Positions 45,217 to 54,641 are shown, counted from the first letter of the stretch. The stretch is 64,000 nucleotides of DNA from Eubacterium brachy ATCC 33089 (GCA_000488855.1 KI535284.1:124001-188000); one strand, 5' to 3'. Notes: generated by a model from the letters alone, not told the origin. Translations and numbers: made by a program.

Positions 45217-46050
45217 TCAACGCTTAAAACACTTGCATCCGTTATACAGCTCTTCATGAGCTTTTTCAACTACATCCTTTACCATGCTTTTATTAAAAAT
45301 TTTCTCATTCTTTCCGAGTAGCAAAAGATACTCTATATTTCCTTTTGTTCCTGTAACCGGAGAATATGTTAAGCCTGCTGGATATAATGTATTTTCCATC
45401 GCATATTCCATAACTTTCTCTATTACTTCCTCATGGGTTTTCTTATCTCTAACTATACCCTTTTTCCCAATTTGCTGTCTACCCGCTTCAAATTGTGGTT
45501 TTACGAGACATACAATCAATCCTTTTTCGGATAGAATTTTCCCTGCTACGGGCAAAATCAGCCTTAAAGATATAAATGATACATCGATGCTGATAAAGTC
45601 TATCGGTTCCAAAATCAAGCTCGTATCCAGATATCTTATATTGGTCCTTTCTAAATTTATCACTCGATTGTTCGTTCTCAGTGAATAATCTAATTGTCCA
45701 TAGCCCACATCGATAGCATACACCTTATTTGCACCATTTCTAAGCATGCAATCAGTAAATCCTCCTGTCGATGCCCCCATATCTGTACAAATTCTATTTT
45801 TCAGTGAAATTTTCCATAAATTTATCGCTTTCTCCAGCTTGAGTCCACCTCTGCTAACATATTGACAAAGGTCTTCTTTAATATAAATCTCACTTTTGCA
45901 ATTGACCAATGTACCGGCTTTGTCCACTTTAAGATTGTCTACATATACGATTCCTGCCATAATGGAAGTTTTCGCCTTTTCTCGTGATGGGAAGTATCCC
46001 TTTTCCACCAATAGAACATCCAGTCGTATTTTCTCATTAGTTTTTTTCAA
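45217..46050 (-). CDS. tlyA: TlyA family 16S/23S rRNA 2'-O-methyltransferase
   Basis: A 277-residue protein with an N-terminal S4 RNA-binding domain (LDVLLVEKGYFPSREKAKT) and a FtsJ-like SAM methyltransferase domain with DMGASTGGFTD near residue 95 and VKPQFEAGR. Members methylate rRNA cytidines and determine capreomycin sensitivity; an old label is haemolysin A. The start is TTG at 46050, 14 bases inside dxs, with AAGGA upstream. Confidence 0.92.
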   Translation of the reverse strand: MKKTNEKIRLDVLLVEKGYFPSREKAKTSIMAGIVYVDNLKVDKAGTLVNCKSEIYIKEDLCQYVSRGGLKLEKAINLWKISLKNRICTDMGASTGGFTDCMLRNGANKVYAIDVGYGQLDYSLRTNNRVINLERTNIRYLDTSLILEPIDFISIDVSFISLRLILPVAGKILSEKGLIVCLVKPQFEAGRQQIGKKGIVRDKKTHEEVIEKVMEYAMENTLYPAGLTYSPVTGTKGNIEYLLLLGKNEKIFNKSMVKDVVEKAHEELYNGCKCFKR

Positions 46051-47980
46051 TGAACTTAACTATCCTTTCCACAATCTCATTTTCTCCCATTCCATATCTA
46101 GCCATAACTTTATCAGTATCTCCATGTTCTATAAACGCCTTTGGCCATCCTATGTTTAAAATTTTATTATCAACATCATTATTTATGATATGAGAAGCTA
46201 TACTTTCGCCATAACCCCCCTCCACAACACCATCTTCCATGGTAACTATGTATCGATGATTTCGCGAAATTGCATCTAAAGTTTCGGAATCTATAGGACT
46301 CAGACACCTTACCCCTACTATTGTACTTCTGATATTTTCTCCCTTGAGAACATCTTTTAATTCCAATGCTCTTTCTGCCATATTTCCCAAAGCGAAAATC
46401 GCCACGGATTTTTTTTCATATTCAAAGTCGTTTTTTGAATGTTTTTTCACGCTTACGCCTTCATTGGAATCGTACTCCAAATTCATTCCGTCAAATAAAA
46501 TTCTATCTTTACCGTCCATCACGACTTCCCTGTCATCCATATTATCGTCAACTCCTCTCGGATATCTAATCGCTACAGGTCTATTCAATTTGATGGCATA
46601 CTCCAAGATTCCTCTTAAATCCCCACCCGAAATCGGTGAAAACGAAACTAAATTGGGAATATTTTTCAAATAAGATATATCAAACATACCATGATGAGTC
46701 TCACCATCAGCTCCTACATTTCCAGCCCTATCTATTGCAAAAATGACATGCGAGTTCTGCAAACATACATCGTTTATTATATTGTCATAAGCCCTTTGCA
46801 AGAATGTTGAATATATGGCAACTACTGGTATCAACCCGGCTTTGCCCATAGCTCCAGCGAATGTGACCGCATGAGATTCGGCTATGCCTACGTCGAAAGT
46901 CCTGTTTGGAAAAGTTCTTTCAAACGTCGTAAGACCTGTTCCCTCTATCATAGCTGCCGATACTGCCACTATATTTTCATCTTTTTTCGCTAGATCAGTC
47001 AACTTGTTCCCGAAAATCGATGAATATGATTTTCCGGCTCCAATATTTTTTGCCACTTTTCCGCTAGTTTTATCAAACGGTCCAACACCATGGAAGTTGG
47101 ATGAATTTCTTTCCGCCATGGGATATCCCTTACCCTTTTTTGTAACCACGTGGAGAAAAACCGAATCATTTGCAGCCTTTGCAAGCTTCAAATTATACAT
47201 CAGTTCTTCCAAATTATGTCCGTCAATGGGTCCCATATAGGTGAATCCCAACTGTTCGAACATCACACCTTTTACAATAGAGTATTTCATTTTATCTCTA
47301 ATTCTCGTAGCTCCATGATAAGCTCTATTGCCTACTCCAGGTAAATTTTTAAGAACCTTTCCAAAATGTTTTTTAAATCCCAAATATCTCTTTGAAACTC
47401 TCACTTTGCTTAAATGCCGTGAAAGACCACCTGTATTTTTACTGATAGACATGCCGTTATCGTTTAAAATCACTATTACTTTTGACTTGCTTGCTCCCAA
47501 ATTGTTCAAACCTTCATATGCAAGCCCTCCTGTCAATGCTCCGTCACCTATAACGGCAATTATTTCTCCATCTTCCCCTTTCATATCTCTGGCAGTCGCA
47601 AATCCCGTTGCGATAGAAATGGAACAACTGCTATGACCTGTATCAAATACATCAAATTCACTTTCACTGGTCTTTGGGAATCCGCTTATTCCGTCAATTT
47701 TCCTCAAATTATCAAATTTATCAGCTCTCCCTGTTAGAATCTTGTGAACATAACACTGATGTCCTACATCCCATATTATTTTATCTTTGGGAGTGTCAAA
47801 AAATTTATGCAGTGCAACGGTAAGTTCAACAACACCTAAATTGGAAGCCAGGTGTCCTCCTGTCTTAGAAATGCTGTCCACTAAAAATTCTCTAATCTGT
47901 ATTGATAACAAATCCATTTCCCTGAGAGACATATCTTTTAAATCTCTTGGGAAATCATAGTTTAAAAAATCCTTTTTCAT
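46037..47980 (-). CDS. dxs: 1-deoxy-D-xylulose-5-phosphate synthase
   Basis: Thiamine diphosphate enzyme that condenses pyruvate and glyceraldehyde 3-phosphate, the first step of the MEP isoprenoid pathway. The 647-residue protein has WDVGHQCYVHKILTGR, the thiamine-binding GDGALTGGLAYEGLNN, DGHNLEEL and the transketolase C-terminal domain. It is slightly long, with an inserted charged stretch near residue 500-530. ispA lies just upstream, so early and chain-elongation steps are co-expressed. Confidence 0.96.
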   Translation of the reverse strand: MKKDFLNYDFPRDLKDMSLREMDLLSIQIREFLVDSISKTGGHLASNLGVVELTVALHKFFDTPKDKIIWDVGHQCYVHKILTGRADKFDNLRKIDGISGFPKTSESEFDVFDTGHSSCSISIATGFATARDMKGEDGEIIAVIGDGALTGGLAYEGLNNLGASKSKVIVILNDNGMSISKNTGGLSRHLSKVRVSKRYLGFKKHFGKVLKNLPGVGNRAYHGATRIRDKMKYSIVKGVMFEQLGFTYMGPIDGHNLEELMYNLKLAKAANDSVFLHVVTKKGKGYPMAERNSSNFHGVGPFDKTSGKVAKNIGAGKSYSSIFGNKLTDLAKKDENIVAVSAAMIEGTGLTTFERTFPNRTFDVGIAESHAVTFAGAMGKAGLIPVVAIYSTFLQRAYDNIINDVCLQNSHVIFAIDRAGNVGADGETHHGMFDISYLKNIPNLVSFSPISGGDLRGILEYAIKLNRPVAIRYPRGVDDNMDDREVVMDGKDRILFDGMNLEYDSNEGVSVKKHSKNDFEYEKKSVAIFALGNMAERALELKDVLKGENIRSTIVGVRCLSPIDSETLDAISRNHRYIVTMEDGVVEGGYGESIASHIINNDVDNKILNIGWPKAFIEHGDTDKVMARYGMGENEIVERIVKFIEKN

Positions 47981-48084
47981 AATTATTCCAACTTTATCTT
48001 CAATAATAATAATATATTATAATCAAACTTCTTTCCACATGAAATCGTATTCCGCTATTGTGAAATATAGATGAATGAACTCGG

Positions 48085-48993
48085 TCAACTTTTTCTCAAA
48101 GCTAATTTTTCAGCCAAATACATAAAAAATTTTCCTCTGTCGCCGTATTTTTTCATGAATTCAATTGCTTTGTTCGTAATCTTGGCAAGTTTTTCCTCTG
48201 AATATCTCAATCCATGCACTGTTACATAGGTAGATTTATCCTGTCTTTTGTCACTTCCTATATTCTTGCCCAGCTGTTTTTCATCTCCAATAACGTCCAA
48301 TATATCATCTCTAATTTGAAATGCGAGTCCTATGTTTTCGGCATATCGAGTCAAGTCATCAATCGACTTTTCATCGGCTCCACCTATGTATCCTCCTGCC
48401 TGAATTGCACCGACTATCATTGCTCCTGTTTTTCTCTCATTTATGTAATCCAACATTTCATTTGAAACGCTTTTCCCTTCAGATTGTACATCCGATACTT
48501 GCCCAGCTACCATGCCTTTGCAACCGGTAGCTGTAGCAATGGAATTCATTGCATTCAGCATTCTTTTGGTCATCTCTCTGTCTTCATTTTCCCGTAATGT
48601 CGCTCTAATCATTATCTCAAATGCGGAATTCAACAAACCGTCACCTGCCAAAATTGCCATATCTTCACCAAACACAACATGGTTTGTGGGTTTTCCTCTC
48701 CTGAGAGTATCATCGTCCATTGCCGGCAAATCATCGTGAATCAGAGAATAGGTATGGATGTATTCAATTGCCAAGGCAAAAGGCAAGCACTTTTCCAACC
48801 CCACCTGATTGTTTTCATCTGCAAATTGGCAGGCTGCAAGTACTATTACAGGTCTAATCCTCTTTCCGCCCGCTTTTAAACTGTATGCCATGCTCTTCTC
48901 TAAAATTTCACTCTTCTCATTTATATCCGGCATGAAAGAAAGTATTTTTTCATCTATTATTTTTTTATAGTCATCATAAATTTTATCGTACAT
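48085..48993 (-). CDS. ispA: Farnesyl/geranylgeranyl diphosphate synthase (polyprenyl synthetase)
   Basis: Condenses isopentenyl diphosphate with allylic diphosphates to C15 (or C20) chains, feeding undecaprenyl phosphate. The 302-residue protein has both aspartate-rich motifs, DDLPAMDDD near residue 83 and DDILD near residue 227, with KAGGKRIRP near residue 37. Start ATG 48993 follows GGGGA. It lies between xseB and dxs, a classic order. Confidence 0.95.
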   Translation of the reverse strand: MYDKIYDDYKKIIDEKILSFMPDINEKSEILEKSMAYSLKAGGKRIRPVIVLAACQFADENNQVGLEKCLPFALAIEYIHTYSLIHDDLPAMDDDTLRRGKPTNHVVFGEDMAILAGDGLLNSAFEIMIRATLRENEDREMTKRMLNAMNSIATATGCKGMVAGQVSDVQSEGKSVSNEMLDYINERKTGAMIVGAIQAGGYIGGADEKSIDDLTRYAENIGLAFQIRDDILDVIGDEKQLGKNIGSDKRQDKSTYVTVHGLRYSEEKLAKITNKAIEFMKKYGDRGKFFMYLAEKLALRKS

Positions 48994-49044
48994 AATTTCC
49001 CCGCTTTTATTTTTTCGTAAATTTTTAATATTTAAAAAATAAGA

Positions 49045-49239
49045 TTAATTTTCATCTCGCTTGTACATTTCAATTTTCTGACTCGCTTCATTTAATATTT
49101 CTTCACACTCTTTTAGCTTTTTCTCTGCTTTTCTATGAAGATCAATAGCATCATCAATATTTGATGAATTTTCTTCCAACTCTTTTATTATTTTTTCCAA
49201 TTCTTTTACTTCACTTTCAAAGCTACGTTTTTCCGCCAT
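49045..49239 (-). CDS. xseB: Exodeoxyribonuclease VII small subunit
   Basis: A 64-residue coiled-coil protein with FESEVKELEKIIKELEE and the IDLHRKAEKKLKECEEIL block typical of XseB. It binds the helical arm of XseA. ATG 49239 is preceded by GGAGGAG. The xseA arm to which it would bind is short here. Confidence 0.94.
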   Translation of the reverse strand: MAEKRSFESEVKELEKIIKELEENSSNIDDAIDLHRKAEKKLKECEEILNEASQKIEMYKRDEN

Positions 49240-49350
49240 TTGCTTCTCCTCCTATACATTGACATATTCTCAGGTCAAGTATACCGTATATCTCTCAATC
49301 GTTTATCGAAAACCATATAGTTTTCTTCTGATTTCATTCATTTTATCACG

Positions 49351-50427
49351 TCACTTAATCTTAATCTGTTTAATTTCAACCAGTAGCTCTCCGTCTTTCA
49401 TCAAAACCGAAATCAAATCATCCTTTTTCACATTCTCTATGGAGGTAATGAGATTTCTCTTCTCATCCAAAATTGCTCCATAACCTCGCTTTAATGCATT
49501 CTCAGGACTTAAACCTCCGACTTTCTCTCGCAAAACACATAATCTATATCTTCCTCTATCCATGTAGTTTTCAAAATAATCATCAGCTCTCTTTCTAAAT
49601 TGATTCAATATAGCTAGCAGATTCCCCTTCGATGGAACCGCAACAACTGCAGCCGCTGTCGGCGTTGCAGCTCTATAATCGGCAACCATATCTGCAATGG
49701 TAACATCTATCTCATGTCCCACTGCTGAAATAATTGGAATTTTGGAATTGAATATGCTTCTTGCAACGTTTTCATCATTAAAAGCCCATAGATCTTCTGC
49801 TGATCCACCTCCTCTGCCAACGATGATCAAATCAATCTCATCGGATAGATTTTCATTTATAAAATCAATTGCAAAAACAATATCTTCCGGTGCTTTTTTT
49901 CCTTGAACTAAAACCGGAAAAATCAGAATATCCACCGCCTTATTTCTCTCGCTTAAAGTTTTCAAGATATCTTCTATCGCTGCACCTGTCGGCGATGTCA
50001 CAACTGCAATCTTATTCGGAAACTCAGGTAAATCTCTTTTGTAAATGGAATCGAACAGCCCTTCCTCCATAAGCTTTTTTTTAGTCAGTTCAAACTGCCG
50101 ATTCACATCTCCCAAACCTTCAATTTCGACAGATTTTACGTTAATTGAGTAGTAGCCACCTCTTTTAAATACCGAAATATTGCCCTCTACAATTACACTT
50201 TTACCCTCTTCCAAAGACAATTTCATATCTTCTTTTGAAAATTTTGAGAAAAAACATTTTATGGTGCTATCTTCATCCTTCAATGAAAAATATGAATGCC
50301 CGGTAGAATGTTCTGTTAAATTGGCTATTTCTCCAATTACCCTCACATTTGAAAGAATCCCGTCTCTACTCAAAACATCTCCTATATAATCATTTAACAA
50401 CCCCACTCTTATGGGTTTAATTTCCAT
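49351..50427 (-). CDS. xseA: Exodeoxyribonuclease VII large subunit, short form
   Basis: Single-strand exonuclease subunit. The 358 residues comprise an OB domain (IGEIANLTEHSTGHSYFSLK), a catalytic domain with VVTSPTGAAIEDIL, VGRGGGSAEDLWAFNDE and VGHEIDVTIADMVADYRA, and the C-terminal LSPENALKRGYG. The family usually has about 400-450 residues; the missing part is the long coiled-coil arm between VPSKGNLL and LSPENAL, reduced to about 45 residues. Catalytic motifs are intact. ATG 50427 has AGGAG upstream and overlaps the preceding gene by 19 bases. Confidence 0.94.
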   Translation of the reverse strand: MEIKPIRVGLLNDYIGDVLSRDGILSNVRVIGEIANLTEHSTGHSYFSLKDEDSTIKCFFSKFSKEDMKLSLEEGKSVIVEGNISVFKRGGYYSINVKSVEIEGLGDVNRQFELTKKKLMEEGLFDSIYKRDLPEFPNKIAVVTSPTGAAIEDILKTLSERNKAVDILIFPVLVQGKKAPEDIVFAIDFINENLSDEIDLIIVGRGGGSAEDLWAFNDENVARSIFNSKIPIISAVGHEIDVTIADMVADYRAATPTAAAVVAVPSKGNLLAILNQFRKRADDYFENYMDRGRYRLCVLREKVGGLSPENALKRGYGAILDEKRNLITSIENVKKDDLISVLMKDGELLVEIKQIKIK

Positions 50428-51488
50428 AATTCTCCTCCTAATAAGGCTACACCTATCCCATTATCTCTGCCATTTTTCCCAAAAAATACATTGCTGCATT
50501 TCTGTAAAATACGATTTCTTATAAAACAGCTCTCTGATACTCCGCCAATCAAAATAATGTTCATGTTTTTATAGCTATTTTGAATGACGTTTATGAATTT
50601 CTCCAAAGTATCGCTAATTTCATCCAATACAGTATATGCAATATAATTATAGATTTCCTTTTTCGGTAATTCGCCTTCTCTGTTCACCGCAAATTCTTTT
50701 TCCAATTTATCAAGTTCTGACAGCAATCTTTGTATGCTCGTTTCAAAGCCGGATATGTTTACAAAACTACTGTTTTTGTAAATTTTTTTATGTGTTTCTA
50801 TTGGTTTTAATAGCTTATTCACTTTTTCGCTAAATGATGCCTTTCCGGGTTTACATTCGTATGCCAATGCTGATTTATCAATATATCTACCTGCCGGAAA
50901 TTCGCATCCCATTGCAACTCCGATTCTGTCTAACAATTGTCCAAAAGATATATCTTTGCTGCCCCCGATGATTTTACATATGTATGGCACTTTATTTTTT
51001 TGAAAATTGTGATTTCTCATGACTTCCAAAACTTCACTCGTTCCGCCGGAGAGATGAAAAACAATGAAATGATTATCTTTAAAATCCAATTGCTCCCTTT
51101 CAGATGATAATAAATCAAACTCCGCAGACTTAATATGTCCTTCTTGATGTGAAAATTCATATACCGGTACACCCAAAGCATTTCCAATATTTTTTGCAAA
51201 ATGCATGCCTGCTGTAAATACGGGCATATATGAGTTTTCCACTCTTCTCGGCGTTGTAGATACACCTATCGCTTTTATTTTTTCCAAATCTGTTTTTTTG
51301 ACAATTTCTGACCATATGTGAGTCAAATTCTGCGAATGTCTAAAGAAAGCCTCGCTCTGCCTGATACCTCTACATCCTTTTTTGACTTCTAGCAACTGTC
51401 TAAAATCACAAATAACTCCTTGATTGTAATTTACCACTGCAATTGATGTCGTGTAATTGCTGGTATCGATTCCCAAAAAAATATTCAT
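50409..51488 (-). CDS. TsaD/Kae1 paralogue (peptidase M22-like ASKHA protein)
   Basis: A 359-residue protein of the glycoprotease (TsaD/Kae1/Qri7) fold. Seen are LGIDTSNYTTSIAVV at the start, the metal-binding H114 and H118 in SHQEGHIKS, SGGTSEVLEV for ATP binding and GGVSESCFIRN, DNGIGVALLG at the end. It differs from canonical TsaD (for example SGG-T-S in place of SGGHT). Clostridia often carry such a second copy near nusB and xseA. Function is unknown; tRNA threonylcarbamoylation is not implied. It overlaps nusB by four bases (ATGA). Confidence 0.82.
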   Translation of the reverse strand: MNIFLGIDTSNYTTSIAVVNYNQGVICDFRQLLEVKKGCRGIRQSEAFFRHSQNLTHIWSEIVKKTDLEKIKAIGVSTTPRRVENSYMPVFTAGMHFAKNIGNALGVPVYEFSHQEGHIKSAEFDLLSSEREQLDFKDNHFIVFHLSGGTSEVLEVMRNHNFQKNKVPYICKIIGGSKDISFGQLLDRIGVAMGCEFPAGRYIDKSALAYECKPGKASFSEKVNKLLKPIETHKKIYKNSSFVNISGFETSIQRLLSELDKLEKEFAVNREGELPKKEIYNYIAYTVLDEISDTLEKFINVIQNSYKNMNIILIGGVSESCFIRNRILQKCSNVFFGKNGRDNGIGVALLGGELWKLNP

Positions 51489-51886
51489 CGTCCTTCTCTT
51501 GATATATTCCCTAAAATTCCATTTACAAAATTTTTACATTCCGCTGAACCGAATTTTTTTGCCATTTCTACGGCCTCGTTTATCGCAACTGCAACCGGTA
51601 CATCATCGACATAAAACATCTCATATACAGCAACTCTCAAAATTGCCAAACTCACTTTCTCCATCCGATCCACTTTATAAGTCAGAGCAAATTTGTCGAT
51701 TTTTTCATCTATTCTATCCATATTATCCAAAAGATTCATATAGTTTTCTACCAAATACTTTTCATTTTTCTTTGATAGATTCCTTTCATCTATCAGCTTA
51801 TTTACCAATTCAAAAGTTTTATCTTTTTGCATATCCATTTGGAAAATGCACTGCATCAGCAATTCTCTCAACCGTGTCCTATTCAT
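51485..51886 (-). CDS. nusB: Transcription antitermination factor NusB
   Basis: All-helical RNA-binding protein that with NusE (S10) binds boxA of rRNA operons. The 133-residue protein has RTRLRELLMQCIFQMDMQ at the start and PVAVAINEAVEMAKKFGS and KNFVNGILGNI at the end, the family signatures. Its ATG comes one base after the asp23-like stop, so translation is probably coupled. Confidence 0.95.
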   Translation of the reverse strand: MNRTRLRELLMQCIFQMDMQKDKTFELVNKLIDERNLSKKNEKYLVENYMNLLDNMDRIDEKIDKFALTYKVDRMEKVSLAILRVAVYEMFYVDDVPVAVAINEAVEMAKKFGSAECKNFVNGILGNISREGR

Positions 51887-51887
51887 T

Positions 51888-52247
51888 TTAAAATTCTACT
51901 TTCACTATAGTTACATTAACAGCTTTTACTTTTTTATCAGTTATTTCTTCAACTTCTTTTTTTACCGCTTCTTGTATGTTCCATGCCACCACAGGAATCT
52001 TTGCCCCATATCTGATAACCGCATTTATGTGAAAGATAATCCCCTCACTATCCCTATCGACTTTTATTCCCTTTGATAATTTTTCTTTTCCAAATTGTTC
52101 CGATGCAGCATTATTATTTTTAATACCGATAATTCTCACCACATCTTTTACTCTCAAAATTGCATTTATCGCACATACGACGAGCGGATAGTCTGAAATT
52201 TTATCCTCTGAAACATCCTTAATATAAGTAAATTCCATATTCTCCAT
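51888..52247 (-). CDS. Asp23/Gls24 family protein (YqhY-like)
   Basis: A 119-residue cytoplasmic protein of the Asp23/Gls24 envelope-stress family. GIIFHINAVIRYGAKIPVVA and WNIQEAVKKEVEEITDKKVKAVNV are the signature. In Bacillus, YqhY lies between accC and nusB and is linked to acetyl-CoA carboxylase activity; here it also precedes nusB. ATG 52247 has AGAGGT upstream; an ATG three codons later is possible. Confidence 0.9.
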   Translation of the reverse strand: MENMEFTYIKDVSEDKISDYPLVVCAINAILRVKDVVRIIGIKNNNAASEQFGKEKLSKGIKVDRDSEGIIFHINAVIRYGAKIPVVAWNIQEAVKKEVEEITDKKVKAVNVTIVKVEF

Positions 52248-52323
52248 TTTTTATACCTCTGTAATATTATAACAGAAAAATGATTTTTAAACACATAGTA
52301 AAGAATTATTTTTACCATAAAAT

Positions 52324-52367
52324 AATACCTCTGAGCGTATATCTAGTGAATACTTCTCAAAGGTATT
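52324..52367 (-). terminator. Terminator after the small membrane protein gene
   Basis: AATACCT (52324-52330) pairs with AGGTATT (52361-52367), with GAG/CTC pairing inside; on the minus strand ATTATTTTAT follows. Confidence 0.55.
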
Positions 52368-52450
52368 ACATAACGTGTATCTAATATTTATTTCTAGTGA
52401 GTCTAATTTTCATCACCTCCGATTTTTTTATGTTCTCCATCATTTCTTTG

Positions 52451-52972
52451 TTATACGTTATTGTTTTTTGATCCTTTATTTATTACATTATTTCGTTTTT
52501 TTTGACTATCACTCGGTTTACTTGCCTTCTCATTATCTTTTATTTTCTCATTAGGTCCATCCCTTTCATTATCTCTTCTTTTCCTATTGTTATCTTCATC
52601 GTTATCTCGTCCATTATCAGGTGGTTTACTATTATGATTTTTATCTTCATTTCTCATTCCATGATGTTTTTGAATGTTTTTCCCTGTGTCCTGCCCCGTC
52701 CCATCCATTCCAGGTCCATGATTGGTCACTCTACCCACAGCAAAGCCACTGCCACCTGCCACTGCAAATATCAAAACTCCTGCGACAGCGGTTTTAAGCC
52801 ATCTCTTGCTAACCGATACTGTTTCCCCTTTTATAGCATTTTCATAGTCGGCATAATTGGGATTTATATTTCTGTTATCTGCATAGTTGTAATTTTCATT
52901 CTCCATTTTATGAGTCTCGCATTTCTCTTTCATATTTGGATTATTAAATTCATTGTTTTCCTTATTGCTCAT
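52451..52972 (-). CDS. Membrane-anchored low-complexity protein of unknown function
   Basis: A 173-residue protein with a polar N-terminal part rich in Asn and Glu (1-55), containing the near repeat NYADNRNINP / NYADYEN, one glycine-rich membrane helix (about 60-84, KTAVAGVLIFAVAGGSGFAV) and a long C-terminal tail of alternating Lys, Asp, Asn and Arg with almost no hydrophobic residue. The helix and its lead-in SVSKRWLKTAVAG resemble N-termini of firmicute HtrA-type proteases, but no protease domain follows. ATG 52972 has GGGAG upstream. I do not recognise a function. Confidence 0.65.
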   Translation of the reverse strand: MSNKENNEFNNPNMKEKCETHKMENENYNYADNRNINPNYADYENAIKGETVSVSKRWLKTAVAGVLIFAVAGGSGFAVGRVTNHGPGMDGTGQDTGKNIQKHHGMRNEDKNHNSKPPDNGRDNDEDNNRKRRDNERDGPNEKIKDNEKASKPSDSQKKRNNVINKGSKNNNV

Positions 52973-53325
52973 AAAATCTCCCTTCATTAATTTATAAATT
53001 TATTTAACTCTACACTTCATATATATTAAAAGTTATTTTAGCTAGCTTCTTAACTTGTCACCTATTCTACTACAGCAAAATGAATATATGATGAACTTAA
53101 TATTTATATTTGGTAATTTTAATGTCACTTGGCGTTATATCTATTTTTTCCATTTTTCATATGTATAAAATTTCTGTTTTCCTTCTGCTCTCTCTTTTTT
53201 TCTAAATCTATATGTATTTTTTGAGAACACCGGACCAATCTGTCAGTAGAAAAGCGCTCGCAAAAATAGTATAATATAACAAATATTTAGAGAGAGAAAT
53301 CCACTTTAGAGAGGACGATTAAAAA
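52973..53325. other. Divergent intergenic region
   Basis: Promoter region between a leftward and a rightward gene. It holds a TATAAT at 53270-53275 for the TfoX-N gene, no clear -35, and a T/C-rich stretch at 53140-53220. No gene seen. Confidence 0.5.
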
Positions 53326-53646
53326 ATGGCATCAAGCAAAGCATATTTAGAATTTATATTGGGGCAGTTATCTCAATTGGAAGGTGTAAGATATAGAGCA
53401 ATGATGGGAGAATACATTATATACTATAGAGAAAAAATTGTCGGTGGCATATATGATGACAGACTGTTGGTAAAACCGACTCAATCAGCTATGAATTATC
53501 TTTCTGACGCGCAACTGCAGTTGCCATATGAAGGTGGTAAAGACATGCTTTTGGTTGACGATGTCGATGATAAAGAATATCTAAGCGGATTGTTTGATGT
53601 CCTATACGAAGAGTTACCGGAACCAAAACCCAAGAAGAAAAAATGA
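53326..53646 (+). CDS. TfoX N-terminal domain protein
   Basis: A 106-residue protein matching the TfoX/Sxy N-terminal domain: FILGQLSQLEGVRYRAMMGE and YYREKIVGGIYDDRLLVKPT. In gamma-proteobacteria full-length TfoX promotes competence, but isolated N-domain proteins are widespread in Firmicutes with unknown roles. It ends with a lysine-rich tail PKPKKKK. It has its own promoter and starts a small rightward group in an otherwise leftward region. Confidence 0.85.
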   Translation: MASSKAYLEFILGQLSQLEGVRYRAMMGEYIIYYREKIVGGIYDDRLLVKPTQSAMNYLSDAQLQLPYEGGKDMLLVDDVDDKEYLSGLFDVLYEELPEPKPKKKK

Positions 53647-53714
53647 TTTACAAAATGTATCAGGTAAAACAGTATTGCATGAAGTGTATTTGACTTTATT
53701 GAGGAGAACAGGCT

Positions 53715-54557
53715 ATGACAAAAGAAGAGCGAGCAAAAAAATGGTTTTGTAATGTACCCAACGCTGATTCCGTCAGCATTAAAACAAAAATTGATATATG
53801 CAACAAAGTAGCCAAGAAAATGGCAATAGCGTTTTTTATATTATTTGCCGTGGAGTGCATTTTATTATTTATATTAAGCGGTGGAAAAATTTTCGATCTG
53901 ATAGCAGGTTTCCTCAATAATATTTCAAAAGCGAGTTCTACGAGAAATCATTATAGAGGAGTAGCAATTACAGGTGGGCTTGTATCCCTTTCCATCGTGG
54001 CATTACCTTTAATTCTAGCTTTTTCATATAAGAATAAATGTCTCAAATCTGAGATTGGTAAAGTTGCAGGTATAACGAAAAATAATGATACACACAAAGA
54101 GTCTTTGACAGATTTTAATAAGGAGACTAATGAAGATTTTCTCCATTTTTATAATATAAATTTCAAACTGGCTATTATTCAAGTTTTAATGTATGAATTG
54201 GAGTTATTACAGCCATATTTTGATATTTATGACTTTGCCAATCGACATAAAGAGGAAGCAATTGATACAGATAGTTATACTATCATCGAACCTGCAATCA
54301 ATTTTTTTAAAGAACTGCCAATTCCTAAGAAGTTTGCACCTCATGTAGAAATGATATATATGGATGGGGGTAACGATGTGTATATGAACATAATTCCTCA
54401 ATGGGACGGTGAAGACAACTGCTTTGATCTAAATGAAATAACCTTATCAGAACTGCAACAATTCCCAAATTTCAGGAAAGCAACCATTTTGAGCAGCAAT
54501 TTTGATAAAGTGAAAGAAGTTTTTCACGTTGCCAATATTGAAGTAGAATTGCTTTGA
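53715..54557 (+). CDS. Membrane protein with DUF6892-like C-terminal domain
   Basis: A 280-residue protein with two membrane helices (about 36-55 and 83-105) and a cytoplasmic part from 110. The segment from about 150, FKLAIIQVLMYELELLQPYF, then MDGGNDVYMNIIPQWDGEDN and LSELQQFPNFRKATIL, resembles the DUF6892 domain as I remember it, otherwise found in soluble proteins with leucine-rich or toxin-immunity-like contexts. ATG 53715 follows GAGGAGA. Function unknown; fusion to a two-helix anchor is unusual. Confidence 0.65.
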   Translation: MTKEERAKKWFCNVPNADSVSIKTKIDICNKVAKKMAIAFFILFAVECILLFILSGGKIFDLIAGFLNNISKASSTRNHYRGVAITGGLVSLSIVALPLILAFSYKNKCLKSEIGKVAGITKNNDTHKESLTDFNKETNEDFLHFYNINFKLAIIQVLMYELELLQPYFDIYDFANRHKEEAIDTDSYTIIEPAINFFKELPIPKKFAPHVEMIYMDGGNDVYMNIIPQWDGEDNCFDLNEITLSELQQFPNFRKATILSSNFDKVKEVFHVANIEVELL

Positions 54558-54641
54558 AAAAGTAATATGTAACCTCCAACTTGTCTGATGGAATATTGTT
54601 AAACATATAAAATATTTTTTATATACATGGAGGCTGAAAAA

